The position numbers were made by a program, and so were the translations under genes. From assembly GCA_965227445.1 (NCBI GenBank), contig OZ245751.1, positions 5,208,001 to 5,272,000 on the forward strand: 64,000 nucleotides of DNA. Direction: 5' to 3'. The notes below the pieces were generated by a model, which had not been told where the DNA came from, made no database searches, and saw only the letters and a program-made list of their open reading frames with translations. Shown here piece by piece: positions 26,876 to 36,175 of this stretch (positions within the stretch are counted from its first letter, which is position 1; every line of letters starts with the position of its first letter). Origin of the DNA: DT-110 sp030148525. Lineage in GTDB: Bacteria > Bacteroidota > Bacteroidia > Chitinophagales > Saprospiraceae.

Positions 26876-27258
26876 CAGCCCTGCGTGAGGGAATGCAGGG
26901 TCAAAAGATCATAAACACAGAAACATTAGTTAGTACGCTGTAAAGTGTCAAATAGTAAAAAAGGTGGCCCGGACCGGGCAGACCGGGCCTAGGGAAACTT
27001 ACTCATTATCTTAAATGAGTAGCGCATATATCGTATTGTTCTACAAACAGCAGAGTAAATGGTGGTGATCGTACCAACAAGCAGATCACTGTCTTAGCTG
27101 GCTTTCCGGCGTGCAGTTTAAGCGAACAAGGGAAGGGTAGAGATCAGGCGGTGTATTTAAACTCAAGGAGGGGCCAGGGAAGGGTGCTGGCTGATAGTTT
27201 TACTGTATTCTACTCCAAAATGAGGCATTTGGTACTAAAAGTCAAGTTTTCATATCTC
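26876..27258. other. Intergenic region without recognised features
   Basis: About 380 bp between convergent genes. Apart from a GC-rich inverted repeat GGCCCGG/CCGGGCC near 26964-26989 I see nothing in it. Confidence 0.5.
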
Positions 27259-27837
27259 TTATTTTTCCAAATATGAGGCCATAGCTTCCAATTCCTGGTA
27301 AAATTCGGGACCATAGGCACGTTCCAGGGCTTCCCGGGCAAAAACATAGAGGGGTACCGATTCCCGCTTACCCAGAGAGCAAGCCGCCGAGCATATATCC
27401 CAACGATCGTACCGCAGCGTTTCGAAACCAGTCTTGCGATCGTGACTCACCCGGATGGGATACAGGTGGCAGGATATGGGCTTGCGAAAGGGGGAAGCTC
27501 CCTCCCGCCAGGCGCGTTCCAGCCCACACAGAGCCACGCCATCGCTGCCGTAGGTGAGGTAGGCACAGGAACCATCCTCCAGCAAGGGCGTGCCGTAGGT
27601 TTTCATATCCTTGTAATAGGTATACAAGCCTTCGCGGGCAATGACCTCCTTCCCGGCCGGACTCAGGAAGGGAGCGACCCGGTCGTAAATAGCCTCCAGG
27701 GTATGCAACTCCGCCTTTTCGAGCGGAGCTCCGTATTCCCCCTCCCAACAACAAGCCCCTTTGCAGGCCGACAAGTTACAAACGAAGTAAGCCGATAAGA
27801 TCGATTCATCCACAATACGTCCCTGCACAATCAGCAT
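27259..27837 (-). CDS. DUF3109 family Cys-rich protein
   Basis: 192 residues from the ATG at 27837 (MLIVQGRIVDESIL); 22 extra upstream codons in frame do not resemble the family. A Cys-rich pattern is spread through the chain: CNLSACKGACC near the N-terminus, CAYL, CGLE, PISCHLYPIRV and CSAACSLGK. That is the DUF3109 signature, probably binding a metal or Fe-S cluster. Function is unknown. It is convergent with hsp20 and divergent from citrate synthase. Confidence 0.85.
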   Translation of the reverse strand: MLIVQGRIVDESILSAYFVCNLSACKGACCWEGEYGAPLEKAELHTLEAIYDRVAPFLSPAGKEVIAREGLYTYYKDMKTYGTPLLEDGSCAYLTYGSDGVALCGLERAWREGASPFRKPISCHLYPIRVSHDRKTGFETLRYDRWDICSAACSLGKRESVPLYVFAREALERAYGPEFYQELEAMASYLEK

Positions 27838-28012
27838 AGTTCTATTCTCTTTTTTTGGTAAAGGTAGCTGTTCGAAGCATTTTTCCCGGTATTTGCAAAA
27901 CAAAACGGCCTCCTGAAAGCTATTATTAGTAGACTAACAAATGTCGGGAAAAGGACTGGCTAAATCCGGGATGAAAGACCCTTTCCATAGGCCTGAAACG
28001 GCAAAAATTGGC

Positions 28013-28020
28013 TACATTTG
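28013..28020 (+). promoter_or_regulatory. Putative Bacteroidota -7 element for citrate synthase
   Basis: TACATTTG matches the TAnnTTTG -7 consensus of Bacteroidota sigma factors, 69 bp before the ATG. No clear -33 TTG was identified. Confidence 0.5.
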
Positions 28021-28088
28021 GAGTCGGCCGATCCACTTGCCGCAAGCAAAACGAAAAAACATTACTAACCATAAACAATACATACTAA

Positions 28089-29396
28089 ATGGATCCCCTA
28101 AAGAAGAAGTTTCATCAAAAAGCAACTGCCCTTGGCACCGAAATCCGAAACCTCCTCAAAGAAAAAGGTGACACCAAAGTGGATGAGGTCGTCATTAAGC
28201 AATTATACGGCGGCGCCCGTGGCATCAAAATGATGATCTGGGAACCTTCCCAACTCGATCCCATTGAGGGTATTCGCTTCCGCGGATTTACCATCCCCGA
28301 ACTGAAAGAGAAACTTCCCAAAACCAAAAACGGTAAGGAGCCGCGCCCCGAAGGCCTCTTTTGGTTGATGCTGGTCGGAGAAGTACCTACCGAAGAAGAA
28401 GTAGACTGGCTCACCAGTCAGTGGATCCGTCGTAGTAATGTACCCGAACATACGTTTAAGGCACTCGATGCACTACCTACCGATACCCACCCCATGACGC
28501 AGTTTTCCACTGCTATCATATCCATGCAAACCGAGAGCGTTTTCTCCCGCCGCTACGGCGAAGGAATGAGTAAAGATGAATACTGGGATGCCACCTACGA
28601 AGACACCATGAACCTCATTGCGCGCCTGCCACGGGTAGCGGCCTACATCTACCGCCGCACCTACCACAATGGCATGCATATTGCGCCCAATACCCACCTC
28701 GACTGGGCCGGTAACTTTGCCCACATGCTCGGCATCGAAGGGGAAGATTTCAAATCCCTCATGCGCCTGTACCTGACCGTTCACGCCGATCACGAAGGTG
28801 GAAATGCCTCAGCCCATGCCACCCACCTCGTAGGCTCCACCCTGAGCGACCCGTATTACTCCCTGGCCGGAGGCATGAATGCACTCGCAGGCCCCCTGCA
28901 CGGACTGGCCAACCAGGAAGTGATCAAATGGATCTTCAAAATGGTCGATGCACTCGGAACCCGCAAACCAACTAAAGAGCAGGTAGCTGACTACGTGCAA
29001 AGCACTCTCAACGCCGGGCAGGTCATCCCCGGGTACGGACACGCCGTACTGCGCCGCCCCGACCCGCGCTTCGTCGCCCAAAAGGAATTTGCCGAAGGGT
29101 ACATCAAAAATGACGATATCGTCAACATCGTCTGGATGCTCTTCGATATCGTTCCCGACATCCTGAAAGGATTGGGTAAGGTGAAAAACCCCTGGCCCAA
29201 CGTCGATGCCCACTCCGGTGCATTGCTCGTTCACTACGGCCTGACGGAATACAGCTTCTACACCGTACTGTTCGGTGTTAGTCGTGCCCTCGGTGTACTG
29301 GCCGCACAGTGCTGGTCACGGGCCCTCGGATTCCCGCTGGAGCGACCCAAATCCGTCACTACCGGCTGGGTCAAAGAGTACCTGGCCGATAAATAA
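28089..29396 (+). CDS. gltA: Citrate synthase, eukaryotic-type
   Basis: 435 residues. It condenses acetyl-CoA and oxaloacetate to citrate, the entry step of the TCA cycle. Motifs: HADHEGGNASAHATHLVGST with active-site His, GPLHGLANQEV, IPGYGHAVLR with the second catalytic His, and the catalytic Asp region (RPDPRF). The N-terminal region (LYGGARGIKMMIWEPSQLDP, GIRFRGFTIPEL) and overall motif spelling match the mitochondrial-type (Si) enzyme rather than the hexameric NADH-regulated bacterial type. A TAnnTTTG promoter lies upstream and repeats follow downstream. Confidence 0.96.
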   Translation: MDPLKKKFHQKATALGTEIRNLLKEKGDTKVDEVVIKQLYGGARGIKMMIWEPSQLDPIEGIRFRGFTIPELKEKLPKTKNGKEPRPEGLFWLMLVGEVPTEEEVDWLTSQWIRRSNVPEHTFKALDALPTDTHPMTQFSTAIISMQTESVFSRRYGEGMSKDEYWDATYEDTMNLIARLPRVAAYIYRRTYHNGMHIAPNTHLDWAGNFAHMLGIEGEDFKSLMRLYLTVHADHEGGNASAHATHLVGSTLSDPYYSLAGGMNALAGPLHGLANQEVIKWIFKMVDALGTRKPTKEQVADYVQSTLNAGQVIPGYGHAVLRRPDPRFVAQKEFAEGYIKNDDIVNIVWMLFDIVPDILKGLGKVKNPWPNVDAHSGALLVHYGLTEYSFYTVLFGVSRALGVLAAQCWSRALGFPLERPKSVTTGWVKEYLADK

Positions 29397-29758
29397 GCAG
29401 GCCACAGCACAGACGGTACGTTTCTTGTGAATTGAATGCACAATGTTCAGTGCTCATTGCTCAATGGGGCATTGAGCATTGTTCTTTTTCAGCCGGTTTT
29501 CAGTCTTCAGTTTGCAGTGCTCAATGTAGGTTCCCATTTATTGGCTTTCGCCAAAAGGAGGATGCACAGTTAGCAGTTGGCAGTCCTCAGTCTGCAGTCT
29601 CCGATTTCCGCTTTATTATCATCAGTCGCTATCGCTCGTGTCCGATTTCGAAAATGCCTTTTTCACGCGGGGACCACAATGGCTCGCGAAGCTTCGCAGT
29701 GGTTTATGGGATGGGATTCGTGCGTTGGCTCGATACTCGACGCACTACGCAATTAAGA
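29397..29758. repeat. Intergenic heptad repeats, inverted relative of 19.27-19.66 kb
   Basis: Starts with a hairpin-like run (CAGTGCTCATTGCTCAATG with GCATTGAGCATTG). Next comes GGCTTTCGCCAAAA (29543-29556, mini-hairpin), heptads CAGTTAG CAGTTGG CAGTCCT CAGTCTG CAGTCTC near 29570-29606, and a block (29617-29745) that is the reverse complement of 19268-19400. Confidence 0.85.
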
Positions 29759-30908
29759 GCAGAGAATCAGTCTTCAGTCTCCAGTGGGCAGTCTTCAGTC
29801 TTTGGTTCACGCTCGACGCCCGCCGGAGTCCGTACGGACGAAGGATGGCCACGCACTACGCTCGACGCAATCAAGAGCAGAGAAACACCAGCTAGGTAAA
29901 ACCGAGGCAAGCCGGCTCAGGCAAGTCTCTTCGGTCACTTCGATCTCTTAAATCTCTCCAGTCTCAATGCACTACGCTCTACGCAAATAAGAGCAGAGAA
30001 GCAGTCTCCAGTGGGCAGTCTCCAGTCTTCAGTATTTGGTCCGCGCCCGACGCAGAAAAGAGCAAAGACACAGCAGTCAGGTAAAGCCGAGGCAAGCCGG
30101 CTCAGGCAAGTCTCTTCGGTCACTTCGGTCTCTCCGTTCGCTCAAGTCGCGCGCCCCCTGCCCACGCCAGCTTCTGCAGGCCGGAACGCTCGACGCTCCA
30201 TGCACTACGCTCCCTGCGATAAAGGGCAAAGATCCAATAAGCACAAGCAAAACCAGGCAGCCCGGCTCAGGCAAGTCTCTTCGTTCCCTAAAGTCGCTCC
30301 CGGTCTCGACGCTCCACGCTCCACGCAATCAAGAGCAGAGAATCAGTCTTCAGTCTCCAGTGGGCAGTCTTCAGTCTTTGTTCATGCTCGACGCCCGCCG
30401 AAGTCCGTACGGACGAAGGATGGCCACGCACTACGCTCGACGCAATCAAGAGCAGAGAAACACCAGCTAGGTAAAACCGAGGCAAGCCGGCTCAGGCAAG
30501 TCTCTTCGGTCACTTCGATCTCTTAAATCTCTCCAGTCTCAATGCACTACGCTCTACGCAAATAAGAGCAGAGAAGCAGTCTCCAGTGGGCAGTCTCCAG
30601 TCTTCAGTATTTGGTCCGCGCCCGACGCAGAAAAGAGCAAAGACACAGCAGTCAGGTAAAGCCGAGGCAAGCCGGCTCAGGCAAGTCTCTTCGGTCACTT
30701 CGGTCTCTCCGTTCGCTCAAGTCGCGCGCCCCCTGCCCACGCCAGCTTCTGCAGGCCGGAACGCTCGACGCTCCATGCACTACGCTCCCTGCGATAAAGG
30801 GCAAAGATCCAATAAGCACAAGCAAAACCAGGCAGCCCGGCTCAGGCAAGTCTCTTCGTTCCCTAAAGTCGCTCCCGGTCTCGACGCTCCACGCTCCACG
30901 CAATCAAG
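29759..30908. repeat. 575-bp tandem repeat, two copies
   Basis: Two near-identical units, 29759-30333 and 30334-30908. Each carries the reverse complement of the 185-bp unit seen at 18.7 kb (AAGTCTCTTCGGTCACTTCG, CTCTACGCAAATAAGAGC) plus further modules (CTCGACGCTCCATGCACTACG, GCACAAGCAAAACCAGG). Heptad register is exact at 30577-30611: CAGTCTC CAGTGGG CAGTCTC CAGTCTT CAGTATT. Frames of up to 198 codons here are repeat by-products. Confidence 0.92.
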
Positions 30909-31124
30909 AGCAGAGAAACACCAGCCAGGTAAAACCGATGCAGGCCGGCTCCGGCAAGTCCCTCCTGTGCCCGACGCCCGATGCCCGATGCTCTTTTAAA
31001 CACAGCCGAAGCTGTAGCCTGATATGTATGGGGTACCATGAACCTTGGACCTTGACCCATAAACTAACTCCTGCCTTCTCTGAAAATTATCCGGCGATTA
31101 TTCAGGGGTGTGCCCAAAATCATT
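30909..31124. repeat. Terminal part of repeat region, short heptad runs
   Basis: Contains TGCCCGA CGCCCGA TGCCCGA TGCTC near 30968-30993 and CCATGAA CCTTGGA CCTTGAC CCATAAA near 31037-31064. No gene seen. Confidence 0.75.
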
Positions 31125-31132
31125 TATTTTTG
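31125..31132 (+). promoter_or_regulatory. Putative -7 element for gcvH operon
   Basis: TATTTTTG fits TAnnTTTG, 53 bp before the gcvH ATG, and lies inside an inverted repeat GGGTGT/ACACCC. Confidence 0.45.
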
Positions 31133-31185
31133 GCGAACACCCGTAGGCCTGCGGAAAATTCTGTCACTAACCAAACTATCCAAAT

Positions 31186-31578
31186 ATGGAATTTCCTTCT
31201 CAATTGAAATATACGGAGGAACACGAATGGATTCGCCTGGAAGAAGGCAATATTGCCTACGTAGGCATTACGGATTTTGCGCAGTCCGAGCTGGACGAAC
31301 TGGTGTATATCGAAGTGGAAACCGTGGGCGAGAGCCTCGGAAAAGATGATGTCTTCGGCACCGTCGAAGCCGTTAAAACCACTTCCGATCTGTTCATGCC
31401 CGTCAGCGGTAAGATCCTGGAATTTAATCCCAAGCTCGACGAGAACGAGGGCGACGATCCCACGCTCGTCAACAAGGATCCCTACGGCGACGGGTGGATC
31501 GTAAAAATCGAGCTGTCCGATCCATCTGAGGTCGAAGGCCTTATGGACGTCGAAGCGTATAAACAATTGGTCGCGTAA
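31186..31578 (+). CDS. gcvH: Glycine cleavage system H protein
   Basis: 130 residues, usual family length. The lipoyl-attachment Lys is K64 in GTVEAVKTTSDLFMP. The conserved DGWIVKIELSDPSEVEGLM is near the C-terminus. It shuttles the aminomethyl group of glycine on its lipoamide arm between the P, T and L proteins, none of which is in this window. It heads the gcvH-vanZ-tonB-tonB cluster, an order common in Bacteroidota. Confidence 0.97.
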   Translation: MEFPSQLKYTEEHEWIRLEEGNIAYVGITDFAQSELDELVYIEVETVGESLGKDDVFGTVEAVKTTSDLFMPVSGKILEFNPKLDENEGDDPTLVNKDPYGDGWIVKIELSDPSEVEGLMDVEAYKQLVA

Positions 31579-31611
31579 TTTTTTTTCGCACCGATACACC
31601 AAAAGCAGTGT

Positions 31612-32001
31612 ATGCTGCATCAACTATTAAAAAGGGTATTTTTTTGGCCCTTTTTGCCGGCCCTCATGTGGGCTGGTCTGATTTTCCTGGGATCTACAAC
31701 AGTGGGGGTAAAGGTCCCCATCCCCACCCAATACTGGGTGGAACCCGACAAATTGATACACGCCCTGGCCTACGCGGGCCTGGGGTTTCTCACACTGGTC
31801 GGACTGTACGTATACCAACGCTGGAAAGCCTCAAGAGGCAATCAGCTGTTGGCCCTGCTTCTTTGCCTCCTCTTCGGAGTGAGTCTGGAATTTATACAGG
31901 GAGCATTTGTCCCGGGACGTATGTTTGAATTTCCCGACATGATCGCCAACACCGTTGGCCTCGGGTTGGGATGGCTGATATATTCATTTATTTTTACATA
32001 A
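31612..32001 (+). CDS. VanZ-like membrane protein
   Basis: 129 residues with four hydrophobic segments: FFWPFLPALMWAGLIFLGS, LIHALAYAGLGFLTLVGLYV, LLALLLCLLFGVSLEFIQ and MIANTVGLGLGWLIYSF. The DKLIHALAY and SLEFIQGAFVPGRMFEFPDMIANTVG motifs are typical of VanZ-like proteins. The biochemical role in this setting is unknown; the original VanZ gives low-level teicoplanin resistance. Confidence 0.9.
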   Translation: MLHQLLKRVFFWPFLPALMWAGLIFLGSTTVGVKVPIPTQYWVEPDKLIHALAYAGLGFLTLVGLYVYQRWKASRGNQLLALLLCLLFGVSLEFIQGAFVPGRMFEFPDMIANTVGLGLGWLIYSFIFT

Positions 32002-32013
32002 AACCTTGTCAGT

Positions 32014-32928
32014 ATGGATATTGCTGTAAGCGGCACTGGCCTAGTCACCGCGGTATTGGGACTCGTTCTCGTTATCGCCGCTGTGATCTTGGGCATGCGC
32101 ATGGTATTGCGCAAACGTTCCCAGGATGGGACGGCCGGGAAAAGCACTAAGGCAGGGGGATCACCACTAAAAGCCCGGAACAAATACCCCGAGGCGGATG
32201 CTTTCCGTCTGAGCGGTACGTTCTTTAACATCGGCTTGGTCGCATCTCTTGGCTTGACGCTACTGGCATTCAGTTGGACACAATACGAGAAACAGGAAGA
32301 ATTCCAAGGGTTCATGATCGAAGTCGAAGAAGATATCGAGATCGAACCTCCTCGTACCGCTGAACCGCCACCTCCGCCACCACCTCCGCCACCACCCGTC
32401 ATCGAAGAGGTGCCGGAAGAAGAAATTCTCGAAGAAGAGGAATTCGAATTTGAGGACATGTCGATCGAGGCCGATGAAGAGGTCTTTGTCGAAGAGCCCA
32501 AAGAAGAAGCGCCTCCCCCGCCACCTCCACCTCCGCCACCTCCACCACCACCTGAAGAAGAAGAGATTTTCATGGTGGTAGAGGATATGCCACTATTCCC
32601 CGGTTGTGAGGACGAGCCCGACAAAGCGGCTAAAAAACGTTGCTCCGACCGCAAGGTGTTCGAATACGTAGGTAAAAACCTGCGCTATCCGGCCATCGCC
32701 CGGGAAAACGGTGTGGAAGGTACCGTAGTCGTACAATTCGTTGTGGAAACCGACGGTACTGTTGCCGACGTTTCCCTCCTGCGTGACTTAGGTGCCGGTA
32801 CCGGTGAAGAGGCTGTACGCGTAGTGGAATCAATGAATAACAACGGAATTAAATGGACCCCCGGTCGCCAGCGCGGCCGTCCGGTGAAAGTACAATTCCG
32901 CTTGCCGATCCGCTTCAGATTGCAGTAA
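32014..32928 (+). CDS. TonB-family energy transducer (first of two)
   Basis: 304 residues. Two membrane segments (residues about 10-30 and 73-92), then a periplasmic spacer with Pro runs of 11 and 14 residues separated by Glu-rich blocks, and a C-terminal TonB domain (FPGCEDEPDK, LRYPAIARENGVEGTVVVQF, GVV-type strands to VQFRLPIRF). It couples inner-membrane proton-motive force (with ExbB/ExbD, not present here) to outer-membrane receptors such as those at 58-64 kb. The extra N-terminal helix is unlike single-pass classical TonB. Confidence 0.93.
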   Translation: MDIAVSGTGLVTAVLGLVLVIAAVILGMRMVLRKRSQDGTAGKSTKAGGSPLKARNKYPEADAFRLSGTFFNIGLVASLGLTLLAFSWTQYEKQEEFQGFMIEVEEDIEIEPPRTAEPPPPPPPPPPPVIEEVPEEEILEEEEFEFEDMSIEADEEVFVEEPKEEAPPPPPPPPPPPPPPEEEEIFMVVEDMPLFPGCEDEPDKAAKKRCSDRKVFEYVGKNLRYPAIARENGVEGTVVVQFVVETDGTVADVSLLRDLGAGTGEEAVRVVESMNNNGIKWTPGRQRGRPVKVQFRLPIRFRLQ

Positions 32929-32954
32929 AAGCATCCGGTATACACCATACCACC

Positions 32955-32991
32955 TACCGCTCGCCGAAAGTTCGGCGAGCGGTATTTTTTT
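32955..32991 (+). terminator. Intrinsic terminator after first tonB
   Basis: Perfect 14-bp stem TACCGCTCGCCGAA-AG-TTCGGCGAGCGGTA followed by TTTTTTT. Confidence 0.95.
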
Positions 32992-33096
32992 GCCCGATAC
33001 CCACCAAAACAACCGCCCGCTACATCTATACAGAAAGAAGGATACACCCTTCACGTCGTCACTACTACCGGCCATTTTTCAACAAACACCTTTACT

Positions 33097-33930
33097 ATGC
33101 ATTTCCAACTATCTGGCCAGGTAGTACCTGTCCTGCTATTGGCCGCACCCATGCTGGTCGTACTTATCGTTTTTGCCGGAAGGCAATACCTCAACAACAG
33201 AACTCTTCACCGCTGGTACACCTCCTTTTGGTCGGGCGGCCTGATCATCGCCCTCGGCCTGGTCCTTACCGCTCTCAATGTAACCCAGTCCGATCCGGTA
33301 GCCATGGCCTACAGCACCGAGGCCTTTGACGACGACATCCTCGAGATGGTGCCACCACCCACCGTGCATCCGCCAAAGAAAACGCCGCCTCCGCCGCCTC
33401 CCGTTATTGAGGAAGTCCCCGAAGAGAAACTGCTCGACGACGAAGTCTTCGAGTTCGTGGACCAATCCATCGATGCGGATGCTGCGGTGTTCAACGAACC
33501 GGTCGCTGCGGATCCGGATCCCGTTGCACCACCGCCGCCAAGCCGTATGGATGAGACTCCGGAAGAGCCGGAGATTTTCATAGCTGTCGAAAACATGCCC
33601 GCTTTTCCCGGCTGCGAAACGATAGACGACGAAGAAAAGCGTCGTGCCTGCACCGATCGCAAATTACTGCAATACATCTATAGCAACCTCAAATATCCGC
33701 CCATTGCCCGGGAGAACAGTATTGAAGGAACCGTGGTAGCTTCGTTCGTGATCGACCAATCGGGCTCCGTACAACAGATCAAGCTGCTTAAAGACATTGG
33801 CGCTAATTGTGGAGAAGAGGTACTCGGTGTACTGGAGTCTTTACAAACACCCTGGCAGCCTGGCAGGCAGCAGGGCCGGGCCGTATCGGTACAATTTCAG
33901 TTACCCGTCAAATTCCGTCTGGAAAAATAG
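33097..33930 (+). CDS. TonB-family energy transducer (second paralogue)
   Basis: 277 residues, same layout as its neighbour: two N-terminal hydrophobic segments (VVPVLLLAAPMLVVLIVFAG and GGLIIALGLVLTALNV), an EEVPEE/Pro-rich spacer and a TonB C-terminal domain (NMPAFPGCETIDDEEKRRAC, LKYPPIARENSIEGTVVASF, VQFQLPVKFRL). The Pro runs are shorter and interrupted. It follows the terminator at 32955, so may be expressed separately. A TTTTGCCGGAAGGC mini-hairpin (33171-33184) spans codons 25-29 (FAGRQ). Confidence 0.93.
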   Translation: MHFQLSGQVVPVLLLAAPMLVVLIVFAGRQYLNNRTLHRWYTSFWSGGLIIALGLVLTALNVTQSDPVAMAYSTEAFDDDILEMVPPPTVHPPKKTPPPPPPVIEEVPEEKLLDDEVFEFVDQSIDADAAVFNEPVAADPDPVAPPPPSRMDETPEEPEIFIAVENMPAFPGCETIDDEEKRRACTDRKLLQYIYSNLKYPPIARENSIEGTVVASFVIDQSGSVQQIKLLKDIGANCGEEVLGVLESLQTPWQPGRQQGRAVSVQFQLPVKFRLEK

Positions 33931-33932
33931 GA

Positions 33933-34120
33933 AAACGTGAGGTTTGGGCCTAATCGATTGATAAAGAGCGGAGTGTCACCACCTACCGTTGTATTGGGTA
34001 GAGGGTATTAGGTAGTAAGACTTACTCGAATCTCTATACCCTATACCAACTACCCTGTACCGGGAGGTTGGGCCTTAGGTTTCCTCTCTTTAAGAAATAG
34101 TTTGTGCCCAACCTCACGTT
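33933..34120. repeat. 188-bp palindromic heptad element
   Basis: The ends are complementary: AACGTGAGGTTTGGGC (33933-33948) with GCCCAACCTCACGTT (34106-34120). Inside, GGGTAGA GGGTATT AGGTAGT on the left faces a complementary-looking ACCCTATACCAACTACCC on the right. Related to the element at 61767-61915. Confidence 0.75.
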
Positions 34121-34351
34121 CATATATCAATAATCTGCCGCGTATGCCTGCCGAAGCCCCATAGAGCACAGCAAAGAACCGTGAACCGTGAACCGTGGAC
34201 CGTGGCCTCCGTATTTAATCCTGAATTTGTCGGTAGTTGACCGGTAATTGTTTTGAAATCGACGTACCTTCTGAAACCATCGGCGGAGCAAGCAACTTTT
34301 GCCGTCATCCACCGTTCTTTAACCTACAGACGAGTTTGAAACACAATAACT
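34121..34351. other. Leader region of the TPR gene with heptad run
   Basis: Heptads AACCGTG AACCGTG AACCGTG GACCGTG at 34177-34204. No gene seen. A weak -7-like TACCTTCTG lies at about 34264. Confidence 0.6.
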
Positions 34352-36151
34352 ATGCGGACGATTTTGACGAGCCTATTGTTGGTCCTTCCTTTTTTGGCGA
34401 TAAGCCAAAACGCACGCCTGGCCCAACAGTATTTCCTGGATGGTGAATATGAAAAAGCCGCCATCTTATACGAGCAGCTTTTCGAGCAAAATGAAGAAAA
34501 CGAATACTACTTCGACCGGTATTTTAATAGCCTGTTGAATCTGGAGCGCTACCAGGAAGCCGAGCAACTGGTGGAGCGCCAGATTCGTCAGTTCCCGGAA
34601 AATATGCGCCTCTACGTTTCCCTGGGTACCCTCTTCGAGGCCCAGCTGAAAGACGACAAAGCCCAGGAACAATACATGCGGGCTATCGGCCAGTTACCAC
34701 GCAATAAATACGCCATTACCAAATTGGCCAATATCTTTACCGTAGAAATGAAGTACGACCTGGCCATCCAAACCTTCGAACGGGGTGCGGACTTATTGCG
34801 CGACGATGAAGTATTCGCCTATAACCTGGGGGAGCTGTACCGCCGCAAAGGCGAATCGGAAAAAATGGTGACCCAATACCTCAATGCGCTGGCGGCCAAC
34901 CCGGACCGCATGAACACCCTACAGACCATCTTCCAGCGCTATTTCTCGCAGGAAGAGTTTGAAGAATTGCAAAAGCAACTGTACACACGCATACAGGAAG
35001 ATCGCGACGTTATCTATTATCCCGTATTACTCACCTGGGTGTTCATTCAGGAAAAGGAGTACAGCAAAGCCTTGCGCCAGGTGCTGGCTATGGATCGCCG
35101 GTTACGCGAAAATGGCCAGCGCATCTATCAACTGGCCGAGATAGCAGCTAATGACAAGGATTACGACACGGCTATCCGCGCCTACGACTACATCGTGGAA
35201 GAAAAGGGACCCAGCTCTTCTTTTTACATCGATGCCAAACGGGAGGCCCTGCGCAACCGCCGGCTTAAGCTCGTCGAAGGCTATGACTACAGCCAGGATG
35301 AATTGAAAAAGCTGGAACAGCAATACCTCGATTTCCTCGATGAATTCGGTCGCCGCAAGGTTACGGCCCCCATTATTTTGGAGCTGGCCGAACTGGAAGC
35401 TTTATATTTAAACGATAACCAAAGAGCCATTACCCTGCTGGAAGAAATGATCGAATATCCGGGGCTCAATCCCTGGGTACAGGCACAGGGCAAGCTTCAA
35501 TTGGGCGATTACTACCTGATCGAAGGAGAAGTCTGGGAAGCGACACTACTGTATAGCCAGGTCGATAAAGCGTTCAAAGACGATCAGCTGGGTCACGAGG
35601 CTCGCTACCGCAATGCGCGTCTGTCGTATTTCAATCGCGATTTTCAGTGGGCTCAATCACAGTTTGATGTACTCAAGGCCAGCACTTCTAAGCTCATCGC
35701 CAACGATGCCCTGGACTTGTCAGTCTTCATAATGGACAATCTGGGACTGGATAGCACCGAAACCGCCATGGCCCTCTACGCCGACGCCGACCTGTTGGTC
35801 TTTCAAAATCAGTTTGATGAGGCTTTCGCAAAATTGGATACTCTGGTCCGGGAGTTTCCCGGGCACGATCTGGAGGATGATGTGCTCTACCTGAAAGCGC
35901 GTATTTACGAAAAGAAGCGCGATTATCTGCAGACCGCAGAAATGCTGCAGCGAATAGTCGATGATTTCAGCGATGGCATCCGTGCCGACAACGCACTGTA
36001 CAAATTAGGGCAACTCTATGAAAACCAACTGAACGACCCGGAAAAGGCCAAGACTTACTACGAAACCCTCTTTATCGACTTCTCGAATAGTACCTTTGCC
36101 GTGGAAGCCCGTAAGCGATACCGGGTACTACGGGGAGATGCCGTGCAATAA
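34352..36151 (+). CDS. Secreted/periplasmic TPR-repeat protein
   Basis: 599 residues. A signal peptide (MRTILTSLLLVLPFLAISQ) is followed by TPR-like helical repeats over nearly the whole length (ARLAQQYFLDGEYEKAAILYEQL, NPWVQAQGKLQLGDYYLIEG, YKLGQLYENQLNDPEKAKTYYE). It is a protein-protein scaffold in the envelope; the tail repeats resemble YbgF/BamD-type TPRs. The partner is unknown. It is followed by a bidirectional terminator. Confidence 0.88.
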   Translation: MRTILTSLLLVLPFLAISQNARLAQQYFLDGEYEKAAILYEQLFEQNEENEYYFDRYFNSLLNLERYQEAEQLVERQIRQFPENMRLYVSLGTLFEAQLKDDKAQEQYMRAIGQLPRNKYAITKLANIFTVEMKYDLAIQTFERGADLLRDDEVFAYNLGELYRRKGESEKMVTQYLNALAANPDRMNTLQTIFQRYFSQEEFEELQKQLYTRIQEDRDVIYYPVLLTWVFIQEKEYSKALRQVLAMDRRLRENGQRIYQLAEIAANDKDYDTAIRAYDYIVEEKGPSSSFYIDAKREALRNRRLKLVEGYDYSQDELKKLEQQYLDFLDEFGRRKVTAPIILELAELEALYLNDNQRAITLLEEMIEYPGLNPWVQAQGKLQLGDYYLIEGEVWEATLLYSQVDKAFKDDQLGHEARYRNARLSYFNRDFQWAQSQFDVLKASTSKLIANDALDLSVFIMDNLGLDSTETAMALYADADLLVFQNQFDEAFAKLDTLVREFPGHDLEDDVLYLKARIYEKKRDYLQTAEMLQRIVDDFSDGIRADNALYKLGQLYENQLNDPEKAKTYYETLFIDFSNSTFAVEARKRYRVLRGDAVQ

Positions 36152-36175
36152 CCGGAACGGTTACCACGAACAGTC

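Noticed and set aside
26876..27258. Possible tRNA or small RNA gene in a 380-bp gap
   Set aside because: No cloverleaf, no T-loop GGTTCRA box and no terminator beyond that of hsp20.
30611..31207. 198-codon frame overlapping the gcvH start
   Set aside because: Made of repeat modules and runs into gcvH in another frame; gcvH is unambiguous.
31842..32654. 270-codon minus-strand frame rich in Gly and Ser
   Set aside because: Antisense of the Pro/Glu-rich spacer of the first TonB protein; composition is the complement of proline codons.
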